From Eudromia elegans (taxonomy: Eukaryota; Chordata; Aves; Tinamiformes; Tinamidae), in assembly GCA_003342815.1 (NCBI GenBank), contig PTEX01000231.1, forward strand, positions 710,711-774,710: DNA of 64,000 bases, in the 5' to 3' direction. The position numbers and the translations under genes were made by a program. A model generated the notes under the pieces. That model saw only the letters and a program-made list of their open reading frames with translations, was not told the DNA's origin and made no database searches. Within the stretch, counting starts at the first letter, position 1. Every line of letters starts with the position of its first letter. Shown here one piece after another: positions 1 through 12,350 of this stretch.

Positions 1-3000
1 ACTACTCAAAAGTGGTACTAGCTTACATGATTAAATAGAAATAAGTCTTGTCCTGTGTTCTCTGTGAAAGACGCAAATAACAAAGATAAGATGCTCATCC
101 TTTGCAATTCTACACCAGCTTAGGAAGCAACACAACCTCCTGCTGCAGGTTGTGCCAAAAAACTTATTCTATTACAGCTAATCTTTTTAGGAATAGCGCA
201 TCAGCAAAGAAAAGCACCTGTCCAGTGCTATCAATATACTTGCACTAAGGGTACGCTAGCTGTGCTAATTCCCAGTGAATACCAGAGGAATGGTGAAAGA
301 TTTGAGCGCAGTTTCCATCTGCTTAGACCGGTTTGGTGGTCAGCAGGGCAGAGGGGCCGCTCCTTCCTTCCAAAAAGAGCAATTTTCCTTGATCTGGAGG
401 AGGGGAAGCTGCAAGGGCATCTCGTTGCTTGTCACCACTGAGGAGCAGGGCACGGCGGCGGTGCTGGAGGTGCCCAAGGGCTCCCGGGCCGGTGCCAGGC
501 TCCTCCTCAGAGTTTGCCAGCCTGTTTTGGGCAGGCCAGCGATGCCGTCACTCCTGGCAGAGCTGGGGAAGCTGTGGCCTTCTGCAGAGGCCGGTGAGGA
601 AGAGGCAGGGAGCGGCAACAGCTCCAAGAGCAACAATCGTTGGCAAACTCTGTGCCCCAACTGTACGGTCATAAAACAAACAGATGAAAACAGCTTTAAA
701 CCAATAGAAGGAAACGTTGCACAAAGCTAAAACTGAACTGGCTGAGTTAACATTGCTCAAACGAAATCTGTTTAACTTCTCCACATAGGAAAGCACTTCG
801 TGAAAGGGACTTTTTCCGAGTCTGGCCTGCTGGAAGGCTCTGCAGTGACTACAGTATAGCACATAGATCTGCTTTTATGCGTGACCAGATTGAGCAGGGA
901 AATTTAATTAGCCATATTCTGGGTACTTTCCTCCATCTGTTATCTGCATTTGCAAGGTTGCTTCTCACATGGCTTTGCAGAGCTTCTCTACCACCTCCTT
1001 TCTCTGTGCAAGTGTGTTATGTGCCCTGCTCTCTGACCGACTGGGAGCTCCAGGCGCTGCATATTGTGTGCCCACCAGGTCTTTATCAAATTTACTCCTT
1101 TCTTGGTTCATCCCTAATTGGCACAGCCACCAGATTGCATTAAATTCCTTAGACATCTTCTTTGATAGTAGATGAGTTTTTCTGCCATTTTAGCAACTTG
1201 ACATATTTTCAATTAAATCTTGAATTACTGTCAGACAGAAACAAATTAATTTGTAATGCTGCTGAGTTCAGCTCGTCTCATTTCCAAGTCATATCAAGGT
1301 GAATTTGATGTTAGTCTTGCTTTCCTCGCTTTTAATGTGTTCTGGGAACTATAGGAGGACATGCACTCTCAATATTGAGGTGACATCAAGGATAAGAGAT
1401 GGCACACAAAACAACACATGCAATTTTAGTCAGACTTTCGCTTTAGAGTAGGTATCATCTGTCACTTGCACTACACTAAAACCAGTTCATTTCATGTCTG
1501 GATTTAAGTCAGATACAGCCTATACAGCCTAAGAGGTTGGCAATATGAAAGAAAAAAGAGGATATAGCTAAGGGAGCAGGCACCGTTCCCATGCAGGTTG
1601 CAGCCCATCTTTAACATCACACCCACCCAGTGAGACCCCCAGGCTCCTGAGCTCTTTGCCTAGAACTGAGGGACGTTACGAGTGTTTTTTTAGTCCCGTG
1701 TAGCTTTCCCACCTGCCTCTGGACTGAGGCGGGAGGTACCAGCGGCTCGGCAGCAGTGATACCCTGACCTGCAGGGATGGCCCTCGCGGGGTACCCCAGG
1801 TACGCAGAGCGACGATGCTGTTCTGTCATCCAGGACCTGCCTCCTCACTCCCTGCTCCGGTGAGTTGCTGGGGGGAGTGCAGCTGGGGCGGCCTCGCAGG
1901 AGGTGCCACGGGACAGCCGGCCGGCTGCTCGTGGGTGACTGCCGCAGGGCCGTGCTCATGCCATGGCCACCCGAGCGAGGAGACGCCTTGGAGACGCGAG
2001 GGACAGAAAGGCTGCCGCCCCGTGGACTTCATCCCAGGAAACCAAGCACCTCTTGGGTGCATCTGAAGCTTGTCATGCCCCAAATTAGCAGCCCTTGAGA
2101 TGTGTGGAAAGGATCATCTACGGAGAGGTTCATCCCCCTCTTCCACATCCCGTGCTGGGGCTCCTATGTTTTCATCAAAAAGAACAAGGGAAGTCTATGG
2201 GGTCTATGGAGGTCTATTCACCCTGTGTTAAACGAGGTCCTGACAACAAAGTACAGTTCTACGTGCTTGGAAAATGATGGCTTATTGCCTACCTGCTGGA
2301 GCAGAGACATTTAAGAAAACCTCATGTTTCAGCTCTTGTAAAGCCATCCTGGTCTCTACTAATTCCTGTCTTAATCCCAATATATCAAAACAACAATAAT
2401 CTTCCTTAGAGATGCTAATAAACGGCTCTGCGGAATTAAGAAAATATGGGCTTTTTTTTTTCCCGATATGGTGATAGTATCAAATTCTGTAGGTTTTAGT
2501 GTTATTGCCAAGTCACAGAGCTCTCATGAGCATGAAGGACTCTCCTGAATGTTCTAAAACTTAGAGAAATTCCTGAGAAAAATATTCTGCATCTTGAAGC
2601 CCTTCTGTCCTCCAACCTTATTTATAAACTACCATTATCATCCCAGACTGTAACCTTTGTGGAACAAGGGCTTAGGCAGTAACACTATTTGCCTACCTAT
2701 CTTGTCGAATCCTAATAACATTGAGTCCATGAGTCTATTTTGATCACATGGATGCAAAAACAGAAATCTTAAAAGATATGAAATCCCTACGAGTACCGTG
2801 AAACTTAAGAGGTGCGTGAAGGTAAGAGCATTTCCTTCAGCTTACTACCCTGACTGAGAGGCTGCAGCTCAAAGGTTATTTGTTATGTTTATTTTCCTGC
2901 CAGCCAGCACATGCCTAGCTCAAAACCAACATCATGTCGCTTCTCACCCAGCCCGTAGCTGGGAGACAGACAGAGGGAGCTGTGGACACTGGGGGAAGGG

Positions 3001-6000
3001 AAGATTGATGATGAATGGGGGACGGAGCCGTTGCGGTGGGAAAGGGCAGAACCTGGGACACGGATCCATGGAAGCCAGGGCTTCATTTCTGCTATTTATT
3101 AGCAGCACAACGTGGTCTCTACCTGGGGATGACCTGAGTCAAATACAGTGCACGGAAGTTAAACCGACTGAAGTGGTCTCAGGCAAGAGACGTGTGCTCA
3201 GGACAGCCAGCACAACAGTCACTATTAAGACACAAAATCTTTTTATTAGTTTACCTTTGTTTCCATATTCATCCAGTTCAATACAAATGATTCAAGAATT
3301 AGACAAGTACAAAAAAAACGGTAACCTAGCAGCTAGTCTGCTGCTCCTATTTATGTTAACCAGAGTATTTTCCCTTTCAAGCATGTTTGTTCTATAACAA
3401 GCATGCTAAAATAACAATTCCTTTTGCTTTGTGTTATACCAAAGAATCTATTTTAAGCAAAGGACTCGATAGCATATGTGAAGAAGTTCTATTTGCACTA
3501 GGGACTATCATCTTACAGTAATAAAATAATAACAATAAAATAACATTTAAAACTTTAAGCTTCAAGCTTTCTGTCCAGGGTTATCAGGTAGTTTCCAAAT
3601 GAACTTAGCCTTATGAAAGGCCCATTAAGGATGAATAAAAGTTATTGTTCCCACCTTTATAGACATAAGAATTGAGACACAAGTACAATGTACTTTTCCT
3701 GTGGTGATAATGCAGATGGGAACAGACTTTGGGGGTAAATAGTCTCTCTATCATGTTACTACAGAAGCTCTTTTTGATTTTACCACTGAACTTCATGACT
3801 CTAAAACTTTTGTCTCCTCACAGTGAAATTGTGATATGATGGAAAAAACATTTCTCACCTTGCTTCTGCAGAATAGTCCTGTGAAGCTCAAACCTCTGCA
3901 GAACCCAAATTCCAACAACTCTTCAGAAGCCGTGGGGTTGGCAGAGGAACCCATTTACCTAATAACAGGAAAAGTTCAGTGAGAGGAAGACCTTGGTTTG
4001 GCTATCATGATATGTGCTACTCAGAACCAAACAGAGCAGTTTCAGATAGAAGGGCAAGGCAAGATGAAGGCTCAAGTTCACTTGACTTGCCTTAAGCAGA
4101 GGGCAAACTCTGAGAAGTGATTTCATAGAGCTGTTGAAAACCCTGCTACTGTAGAGCGGAGCCGGGTCCAAGGCAGCAGGGTAAGTCTGCCTTCAGCAGC
4201 TCCACTTTGTTTGCTTTTCCTAACATCTGGAAGTACGGATTACCCAGGAACCGCACCTCTTGCATGGCCTGTGTCTGTCCTATGGTGTAGCTCTTGCAGA
4301 AGCCACGCACAGCCCCATGTGGTTTAGCAGCTGCCTGTGCCGGCCTCTGTCGAGAGGAGAGGTGAGTTTGGGTTGGTTGCTTTGCCCAATAGGGCCATAT
4401 TCAGCCTGTTAGTCCTTTTGAGATCCATACTGCCTTCTTGCTGACCCCAGCAGACAGCAGAGAGAAAATGAGCTGTGACTTCTTCCACCCAATCCTCCCA
4501 CTAGGGATTTGGTTGTTTCCACACCCGTAGGAGAAGATGGGAGCCGCGGCAAACCAATTAGCCCAGTAAGATGCATCCCATTTCCTTCTCATTCTGTGCT
4601 TCTTCCTTCTCGTTATGTGCTTCCCTATCCCAAGGATAGGGACTCAAAGACACCTTATCCTTCAAAGAAACATTAATGTGAGAGTTGAAAGTACTTTAGC
4701 TTAGTTGCATTAATTGAATACTTTCAATTGTCTTAATTTTCCTGAGTGTCTGTGGGTAAAATAGGAGTAAGAGTAAAACAGAAGCTCCTGAAAAGCTGAC
4801 TGCAATTTGGCTGACTTAATTCTTTAGAATTGAGATGTTTATAGCTAGTAGTAGTTTTAGCAAGATTTTCATCCGAAAGTTTTCCCAAAGGTGAAGGAAT
4901 ACTTTGTCCTGTCTTACAGATAGAACATCTGGTCACAAAATACATGGCAACGGAGCTCCCCATTCCTGCTCCCATTAGACCATCTGCCTTTCTTTGAAAA
5001 TTAGGAAGAGTTGTTCAACTTCTGCAGTGTAGGGAGCCAGCAGCCAATTCCATCACTTCCCATTTGGCTGTAAAAACAGTTCTGGTATCTAGGTAATTTA
5101 GGATTTTGCCATTAAGGTGTGGACAGAGTTAGGAAATTATGAAATTAGAGTGGAAGCAAGAGAAACAGAATTTCGCTGATGTATCACGGTTCTTAACACG
5201 TAAGTTATTCTTAGGATTTCCTAACTAATTCTGCCACAGTTCACAAAGTTCGAAATCATTCACAGGAAGAGTGGAACTGCCCTGCCTGCCCAATTCGATC
5301 CTTACGTTGCCTGGGTTTTTGTTAACATCCCCTCTCAGCTTTTAGCACACGGAATTTCAGTCACTTTGTGAGCTGGAGGTTTTCACTTGACCATTCTACT
5401 TAATACTCACCAATGATACTGCAGAGATTAAGTGTGTCTAATCTTCCTTTTAGAATCAATCATTTTTTTCATCATCTATCAATCCACTCCCAATCCTCAT
5501 TTATCTTCCCGCTTATGAACCCAAATGTATTTCATGTCACCTTATATGATCATTGTAATATCTGCAATAGATCAGACCAAAGGCCCATCTAGCACAAAAA
5601 GGAGGAGCATGAGAACAGTGCAAACATGCAGTAATTGCTTTCAGGAATCTGAGCCTGGGGAACTGCCTGAACCTGAGGCAGTATTTTGTGTTTAAAAGCT
5701 GCTAATGTATTTGCATTCCAGGATTTTGCCATTTCATATTTCTGAGGTATTTTGGTTATCCAACCCTGAATCCTATAAAATTCTACTTTTTTTTTTTTTT
5801 TTTTTTTTTTTTTCCTTACTAACCTTCTGAGCACTGAATTCATGTTGGGAGAACTATTCACAGTAACTTCCAGACTTTTTCCTAGTATTTCAGCCTTGCC
5901 ACTCTGTCAATAGAAGGCAGGGAATATTTTTCATGGTTTTGTGAGAATTCTGGTTTTTTTTTTCTCAGAATAAAACACACAGTAAGAAGTAGTGCAGCTT

Positions 6001-7739
6001 ATTCTGAGACCAGAATCTTGGATAACACTCAACAAAAGCAGTACAAGGTTTCTATTTTAGTTTTATTTTGATTATGGCACTATAAAAATGAATATATATA
6101 TAGAGAGAAAAAAAATGAACAGAGTAAGCCAAACCATTATATCATGAGAGAATAAGTCAGTGCTCCTCTTTTCTATTCCAAGCATGCTCTCTAGACTTGC
6201 TATATAATTCGGATAGAGCGCCTTAATTATGCATTTTATTTTCTAAATCTATTAAGAATTAATACTCTTTGTAGTGTTTTGAAATCAAATAATATAAATT
6301 ATTCCCAAATTTAGAGTCTTATCGAGACTATATCATATCCTATCTGGTTAAAGATATTTGATCTCTGTTAGAAATCCTCTGACATGCTGTCTCACCTTCT
6401 TTAGACTCTTCACGCTTTCATGCTAGTAAGTTTAAAAATTCCATATGTATTTCTACTCTTTCTGGTAGCTTTTCTATTAGATTTTCTCTACTTCTGTAGA
6501 GATGATAATGTAGATGAAGCCTCTATTCCTTCTGGTTTTTCCCTACTCATACTTCCTTGGGCTTCTGAGACGCAGGATATTCACGTTCCCTCTGTGTCAG
6601 AGAGTTGATTAGAGCATTGGTAACAATGATCAATTCTTCAACTGTCAGTCTTGCTTGAAAAACTTTTCCTGTCTAGCAGCCCAAGCATCGCTAGCCTTCA
6701 GTGAATCAAAATTTGGAAAAGATGGTGACTCTGACAGGCAACAAACCTGCACCTTCAGCTAGGCTGCCAGACTAGCACAAAAATCACGTCTGCAATGTGC
6801 AAACCTGTCATTTTCTGTTTTCTTTGCTGGCGTTCTTCAGACTTTCTGTATCAGCACAATCAACAAAGGATAGAGCATTATCTACTAAAAATGTCACATT
6901 CAAATGAATTTCACTTTTGACTGGGTTAGAAATCATCATACTAAAATAGATTTAAAAGCTTAGAGGAATGACAGAAAAACTATCTGAATAACCAGTCACC
7001 GCTTACACTGGAATAAAACTTCTCAAAACAGGATCAGTGCTGACTTGGTTTTCGATACTGGAAATTCCCCAAACGAGAGAAATACAGTCCGATTTTTTCC
7101 TCCTCCCAACTTGAGGCAGAATCCTTCCATGTGTTACAACTTCAAGGAGATAAATATTTGCTCACTGCATTTTTTTTTAACTTGGGTTTGCTAAAACTTT
7201 TGCAATCTTCAAGTGAGAAGGCACTCCCTCTCTTACTGACCCCTGACCTGGGATGCACCTAGGACAGCTAGGATAATTTAATGCTTACAATGGCTTTTAT
7301 GTGACCAGCTTAAGGGCCCAGAACCTGGAAGTAGGGTTATGTCATGAGAGAATGACTAGACGCACATATATCATCCTGAGTTTTACTGCATTATATAATT
7401 TTTTTTGTAGAGTGATAAAACAGAGTAACTTTTATTTCTCTATGAATTATTAAATATACACAGATCTCCCAAGGGTAAAATAATCCAAAGTATACACATT
7501 TTAGACTGTTGCTGAGGCAGTGAATTGCTAGATAAAAGTAAATAGTTTTATTTAACCATTTCTGTAAATTGATAAGGTCAACATGGATTCAGCTAAAGCA
7601 TGCATTTAAGATTTAACAGCACACTTGCACACGAAATACTTAGAATAAATTCTTTACGGGGTTTGCAAATAACATAAGGTGTATCTAGGATGATCAAATG
7701 AAAGAGTGCCTATTTAATGAGGGGAATGAGAATGGCGTG
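1..7739. other. Upstream flank, no gene recognised
   Basis: I see no exon, RNA gene or clear mobile element here. Two GC-richer blocks at about 300-660 and 1640-2060 carry overlapping frames on both strands with no recognisable protein. A 27-base T run sits at 5787-5813. The rest is AT-rich single-copy-looking sequence. Highly diverged repeats could be present but are below what can be seen by eye. Confidence 0.5.
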
Positions 7740-7975
7740 CCTTGTTTAGTCCTGCAAAATAAAGGTTGTGAGGGGACGAGATTGCAGTCTATAAATACTT
7801 CTGGCAGGGAATGCACACGGGAGAGAAAGGCCACTTAAGGACAGTGTTTGCATGAGAAGAAAAGATAGATGCAGACTGGTCACAACAAAATATAAGCTGG
7901 GAAATAAAGAAAAAGGCTTCCACCATTAGAGAGGTTTCCTTTGGACAGCCTCTCTCCCAGGATCAATGAGGGGCA
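7740..7975 (+). mobile_element. Probable ancient LINE (CR1-like) ORF2 C-terminal fragment
   Basis: The stretch around AAGGTTGTGAGGGGACGAGA, followed by TATAAATACTTCTGGCAGGG, resembles the conserved RRGDxIAVYKY-type segment near the end of CR1-family ORF2. Further on, AAGCTGGGAAATAAAGAAAAAGG resembles the usual E/DIRKKF block. It is decayed by stops and frameshifts and lies directly upstream of a younger CR1. The call rests on pattern resemblance only. Confidence 0.4.
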
Positions 7976-8094
7976 AAACGCTGACACAGCATCATCAGTT
8001 TATGGAAGAAGTGGCAACAGGGCTAATTGCAACACTTAGGAGCTGGGTATAGGCGCAGGCTGGTTTGGCACTGAGCTGTCTTGAACTGAGCTCC

Positions 8095-8768
8095 GCAGGG
8101 ATGGATTTGGGAGTCCTGGTTGACAGCAAGCAAACTCTGAGCCAGCAGTGTGCCCTCATGGCCAAGAAGGCCAATGGGATTCTGGCTACACCAGGAGGAG
8201 CATTGCCAGCAGGTCGAGGGAGGGGATCCTGCCCCTCTGCTCAGCCCTGGTGAGGCCACACCTGGAGTATTGGGTGCAGTTCTGGGTTCCCCAGTACAGG
8301 AGGGATGTGGAGCTGCTAGAGAGGGTCCGGTGTAGAGCAATGAATATGATTAAGAGTCTGGAGCATCTATTGTATGAGGAAAGACTGGGTGAGCTGGGCC
8401 TCTTTAGCCTGGAGAAGACTGAGAGGAGATCTGATCAATGTGTATAAGTACCTGAGGGCAGAATGTGGGGAGGATTGGGCCATACTCTTATTAATGGTGG
8501 CCGGTGACAGGACAAGGGGTAATGGGTGCAAGTTGAAACACAGGCATTTCCATGTCCCTGTGAGGAAGAACTTCTTTCCTGTGAGGGTGACGGAACCCTA
8601 GACCAGGCTGCCCAGAGAGGCTGTGGAGTCTCCTTCTCTGGAGATCTTCCAAACTTACCTGGATGCCACCCTGTGCCCCGTGCTCTGGGTGTCCCTGCTA
8701 GAGCAGGGGGTTGGACTAGATGGTCTCTAGTGGGCCCTTCCAACCTCAACCATTCTGTGATTCTGTGT
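8095..8768 (+). mobile_element. CR1 LINE, 5'-truncated, sense orientation, with intact 3' end
   Basis: The frame around 8148-8447 reads recognisable CR1 reverse-transcriptase C-terminal segments such as [20 protein letters not shown] and LGELGLFSLEKTERR. It then gives DRTRGNGCKLKHR in another frame, so the ORF2 is broken. The copy ends with the CR1 3' UTR, including GGTTGGACTAGATGGTCTC, and two copies of the terminal ATTCTGTG octamer (8752-8767) instead of a poly(A) tail. Heavy 5' truncation is usual for CR1. It lies about 2 kb upstream of the CpG island. Confidence 0.92.
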
Positions 8769-10119
8769 GTCTTGACTTACAAACAGCACCTAGCTCAGCT
8801 TCCGTGATGGGGTGTGCACTCTTTCACTGATGCTGCAGACATACAATGAAGTAGAGGGATTCCGGTCATTCGATGTCAGAAGCAGAAGCAAAGCTAAGAT
8901 GAGAATGTAATGCAAAAGTATGCTGTTTTGGTCAAAGATGGCAAAGGAAACTTTATATAGTTTATGATTACCAATAGTCAAGATATTCCATATTCCTTTT
9001 GATTTTTAGGATGAGATTACTACAGCTAAGGAACATAACCTGCGATGTGGATGTGCTTGTCTTTTTACATCTATGTCCCTTCCGTCTCAGTGCTGGACTT
9101 GATGTGACTAAAGACTTTAGAGCTTTGCAAAAATTAAGATGCTTTATTTTTAGTAAACCTGTTTAATGGTGATGCTGAAAGACAAATGGTTCTCTAAGGT
9201 GTTTAGGAAATGTGCCAGCTTGTGATCAGAACTTGTTCAGAAAGATCTACAATTGCAACTGCAGATTTGTAGTTCTCCGGAATATAATAATACGTGAGAA
9301 AAGGAGTAATGTATTTTTTTTTTGAGAATTCCGTATGTCAGACACCTGACACAAGGGGAAAGTCAAATCACCCATCATCTCCTGCAAGACACAATCTCAC
9401 TGCAGTGATCATATACACCTTTTGCCATTGTTTGAGAAACAAACTTCAGGTTAGGACCTCATGACTTCACTATGCACTAGAATCTCCCTGTGCAGTTGAC
9501 GCCTCTCTCTGCTTTATCAGCAAGGGCAACTCCTCCACAGCCGCTCCACCCCTCCTGTGCAACATGTGTTACACCTCTGAATAACTTTGTTTAACCAACC
9601 AGCTAACGCTGGATGCACAGGTGGCCAATGGAGATGGTTTCCTAACCTGCACAGCCTCCATCATTTACTCCTTGGCCTTTCACTCGTTCTGCTTGTTATA
9701 CATCGAGCACAAAAAGCAGGGTCTCCTTGCAGATAGCGCAGGATATAACTTAGGTGCCTGATTAGTTCTCTGTGGTGCTTCTATAACACAAATGGGCTTG
9801 CACAGAGGAATGTCCCTTTCACAAAGAAAACCCCAAAGGAGAGAAAGTGGAACTTTTAAACATCTAAATGCTCTCATGAACTCAAAAAGCCTAACATGAA
9901 ATGTAGTACCATATTCCAAATCTACATTTAGGGCTGAAGAGACAAACCCTTTCAGTGAGGCCAGGCAATCCCAAAATGTCATTACTGGGAGAGGGTTTTC
10001 CTTGAACGCAAATGCTGCAGCCTGCGATGTGATTAAAAATAAGCTGGTGCAAAAGCAGCCACCCTGGGCCCCACAAAGCTCCTGGGTCCCAAGAGCTCGC
10101 CCGGTAACCCCTAAATACA
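8769..10119. other. Proximal upstream flank, nothing specific seen
   Basis: AT-rich sequence between the CR1 copy and the CpG island. No gene, repeat or clear regulatory motif is supported. A long antisense open frame from the island extends into 9680-10090 and is discussed in the findings. Confidence 0.5.
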
Positions 10120-10423
10120 CAGACAGCATCGCGGCCCTGATCAAGCCCTGACCCCGCAGCCGAACTCGGCACCAAGTCCAAGCGGCCCCGCAGAGGAAAC
10201 CCCCCCGCGGGGGGTGGCCCAACGGCCGCAGCCGCGCGAGCTCCGGCCGCGGCAACAGCCGCCTCAGGCGAGCAGAAGCAGCTCCCCTCGCCGGCCGCCT
10301 CGAGGCCGCCCCCGGGCCGGTGCTGGGGCCGGCACCGTCGTCGCGAACACACGGCCGAACACGCGGCACAACCCGCGCCGCCTCAGGCGCCGGAGTCGCC
10401 GCTGCGGCGCTGCCGCCTGCGGC

Positions 10424-10434
10424 GGGGGCGGGGC
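10424..10434 (+). promoter_or_regulatory. GC box (Sp1/KLF type)
   Basis: GGGGGCGGGGC matches the classic Sp1 GC box and lies 7 bases before the CCAAT box. A second, weaker copy (GGGGCGGGA) is at 10469-10477. Confidence 0.65.
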
Positions 10435-10440
10435 CTCGCG

Positions 10441-10450
10441 GGCCAATCAG
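10441..10450 (+). promoter_or_regulatory. NF-Y CCAAT box
   Basis: GGCCAATCAG is a perfect match to the NF-Y consensus (RRCCAATCAG). It sits between two GC boxes inside the CpG island, upstream of the presumed start sites. Confidence 0.75.
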
Positions 10451-10709
10451 AGGGCGGCATGGCGCCGAGGGGCGGGAGCAGCCCGTGAGTGGCAGCCGGC
10501 GGGATAAACAAGCGCCGCGCGCCAGGCGCACGCTGCCGGTAGCGGCGGCGGAGGCGCGAGGAGGGCGCGCGGTACCCCCAGAGGAGGCTCCGAGCGCGGC
10601 CGCCTCCGCCCGCCGGTGTGAAGAGTCAGCAAGTTCCCAGCGGCCGCGGAAGCGCTCCCCGTCTCCGGGGGCCCTAGTGCGCAGGCACGGCCTGGCGGGG
10701 CGGCGCAGA

Positions 10710-10728
10710 GCACGCCGGGAGCTGTAGT
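10710..10728 (-). promoter_or_regulatory. ZNF143/STAF (SBS) motif, minus orientation
   Basis: Read on the minus strand this is ACTACAGCTCCCGGCGTGC. It matches the ACTACAnnTCCCnGnnnGC core bound by ZNF143 (with THAP11/HCFC1) in CpG-island promoters. It forms a divergent pair with the copy at 10781. Confidence 0.75.
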
Positions 10729-10780
10729 CCTGGCGCCGCCGCGCGCCGCCCGCGGCGCCGGGGCTGGGCCGGGCAGCCGC

Positions 10781-10799
10781 ACTACGACTCCCGGCAGAC
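10781..10799 (+). promoter_or_regulatory. ZNF143/STAF (SBS) motif, plus orientation
   Basis: ACTACGACTCCCGGCAGAC matches the same ZNF143 core with a CpG in place of ACTACA's CA. It lies about 70 bases downstream of, and points away from, the copy at 10710-10728. Confidence 0.7.
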
Positions 10800-10825
10800 C
10801 CCGCGCCGCGCCGCCGGGAGCCTAG

Positions 10826-11143
<318 letters not shown>

Positions 11144-11167
11144 TAAGGGCCGCGCCGGGCCCGCGGC

Positions 11168-11225
11168 CGCCCCCCCGCGCCGGCGCCCCCCTCCGCCTCC
11201 CCCCCATCTCCCCCCGCCTCCAGCA
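11168..11225. repeat. C-rich tract just after the exon 1 donor
   Basis: Repeated C5-C7 runs begin about 25 bases into intron 1. The complementary strand meets the simple G-quadruplex pattern of four or more G runs with short loops. Confidence 0.5.
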
Positions 11226-11510
11226 ACGGTCCCGGGCAACGGCTTCCCTCCCCTCCCCCCCGCCTACCCTCTCCCAAAACACCCGGGTGTGGGGTCTGAG
11301 CCGGCCCCAACCTGCTTGTAGTCTCCCTATATACATATATACGTGTGTGTGAAGTGTGTATGTGTGTGCGTGCTTGTGTGTGTCTAAGTGTATGGTATTT
11401 TTAAGCTACAGGCAGTGCCAGGTGTCAGGAGAGGGCCGAGGGAACATCAACCTTGTGGGTACCTTGTGGGTCCCGGCCCTGCCTTGCGTCTCTTGCCCTG
11501 CTCTGTCCTT

Positions 11511-11563
11511 ATTTTATTTTATTTTATTTTATTTTATTTTATTTTATTTTATTTTATTTTATT
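11511..11563 (+). repeat. (ATTTT)n pentanucleotide microsatellite
   Basis: About 10.6 perfect copies of ATTTT lie in intron 1, roughly 370 bases after the exon 1 donor. No interruptions are seen, so it is probably length-polymorphic. Confidence 0.97.
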
Positions 11564-12313
11564 CGCACCATGTTCCTGATCCACCTTTCGCGCACCCGCG
11601 CTCCCGTTCGGGTGCGGCGGGAGCAGCGAGGCCCTGGTGGCGTCGAGGCGGTGGCTCCCGCTCCGGTGGCACGTGCGGCCTGGGACGCAACCTGCGACGT
11701 GTCGTGGCCTGAGGGGCCCCACGCACCATCCCCGGTGGCTCCCTGGGTGCACCTTGTGTCCCCGTGGCCTGACCCATGCTCCCGCGGGCTGTTTTCCCTG
11801 CAGGATGTGTGGGGATGCATGGAGGTGCCGGCCCTTCCTTCTGTGTGTGGCAGCCGCGTGGCCGCTCGTGTCCGGAGGGCTCCCCGAGGTTTCCTTGCTA
11901 GTGAGAAGACGGCTGGCGGGATGGATGCCCCGTGGTACCCCTTTCCTTGCACCGTGGGCTGGGAGAGCAGCGGCTAACTCAGGAGTGCTAGATGCGCCGT
12001 GGACGTGCAGTCGCTGAAGAGCGATGCTAAGCTTTGAATACGGTGCAGGTGCAGGGCCTGAACATAGCCCTTCTTACTAGGGGGAAAAAAAAAAGGGGCC
12101 ATTAAGCACTTTTTCAGTGTGGCACATGAACAGCACACGCGCATAGACTTCTTTTATAGGAGTAAATATAACGTGCAGTAAAGTTTTAAGAAATGTAATT
12201 ACAAATCTTAGCTTATGCCTTTCTAACAAAAATCTGAAAAGTAGTTCTCTTCCATGCTGGCCTTTGAGACTTTGAAGAAGAAGTGACTAGATATGGGAAA
12301 AACAGCAAACTTT

Positions 12314-12315
<2 letters not shown>

Positions 12316-12344
<29 letters not shown>

Positions 12345-12350
12345 NNTTTN
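12316..12350 (+). repeat. Long T run with ambiguous bases
   Basis: A T run of about 30 bases contains N at 12345-12346 and 12350. Its length in this assembly is unreliable. Confidence 0.95.

Noticed and set aside
275-730. Overlapping frames in the GC-rich block near the left end
   Set aside because: Frames are open on both strands with no recognisable protein, no splice structure and no promoter. Stop-poor composition explains them.
2885-3397. 170-codon plus-strand frame upstream of CDK19
   Set aside because: Composition changes from mixed to hydrophobic along the frame with no motif or signal that fits a known protein; treated as chance.
1-10000. Search for AMD1, the divergent neighbour of CDK19 in mammals
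   Set aside because: No frame on the minus strand resembles S-adenosylmethionine decarboxylase; the neighbour, if conserved, lies outside the window.
11453-11977. 174-codon frame in intron 1 through the ATTTT repeat
   Set aside because: It includes the microsatellite as a FILFY-type repeat and lies wholly within the intron between exons of a confident gene.
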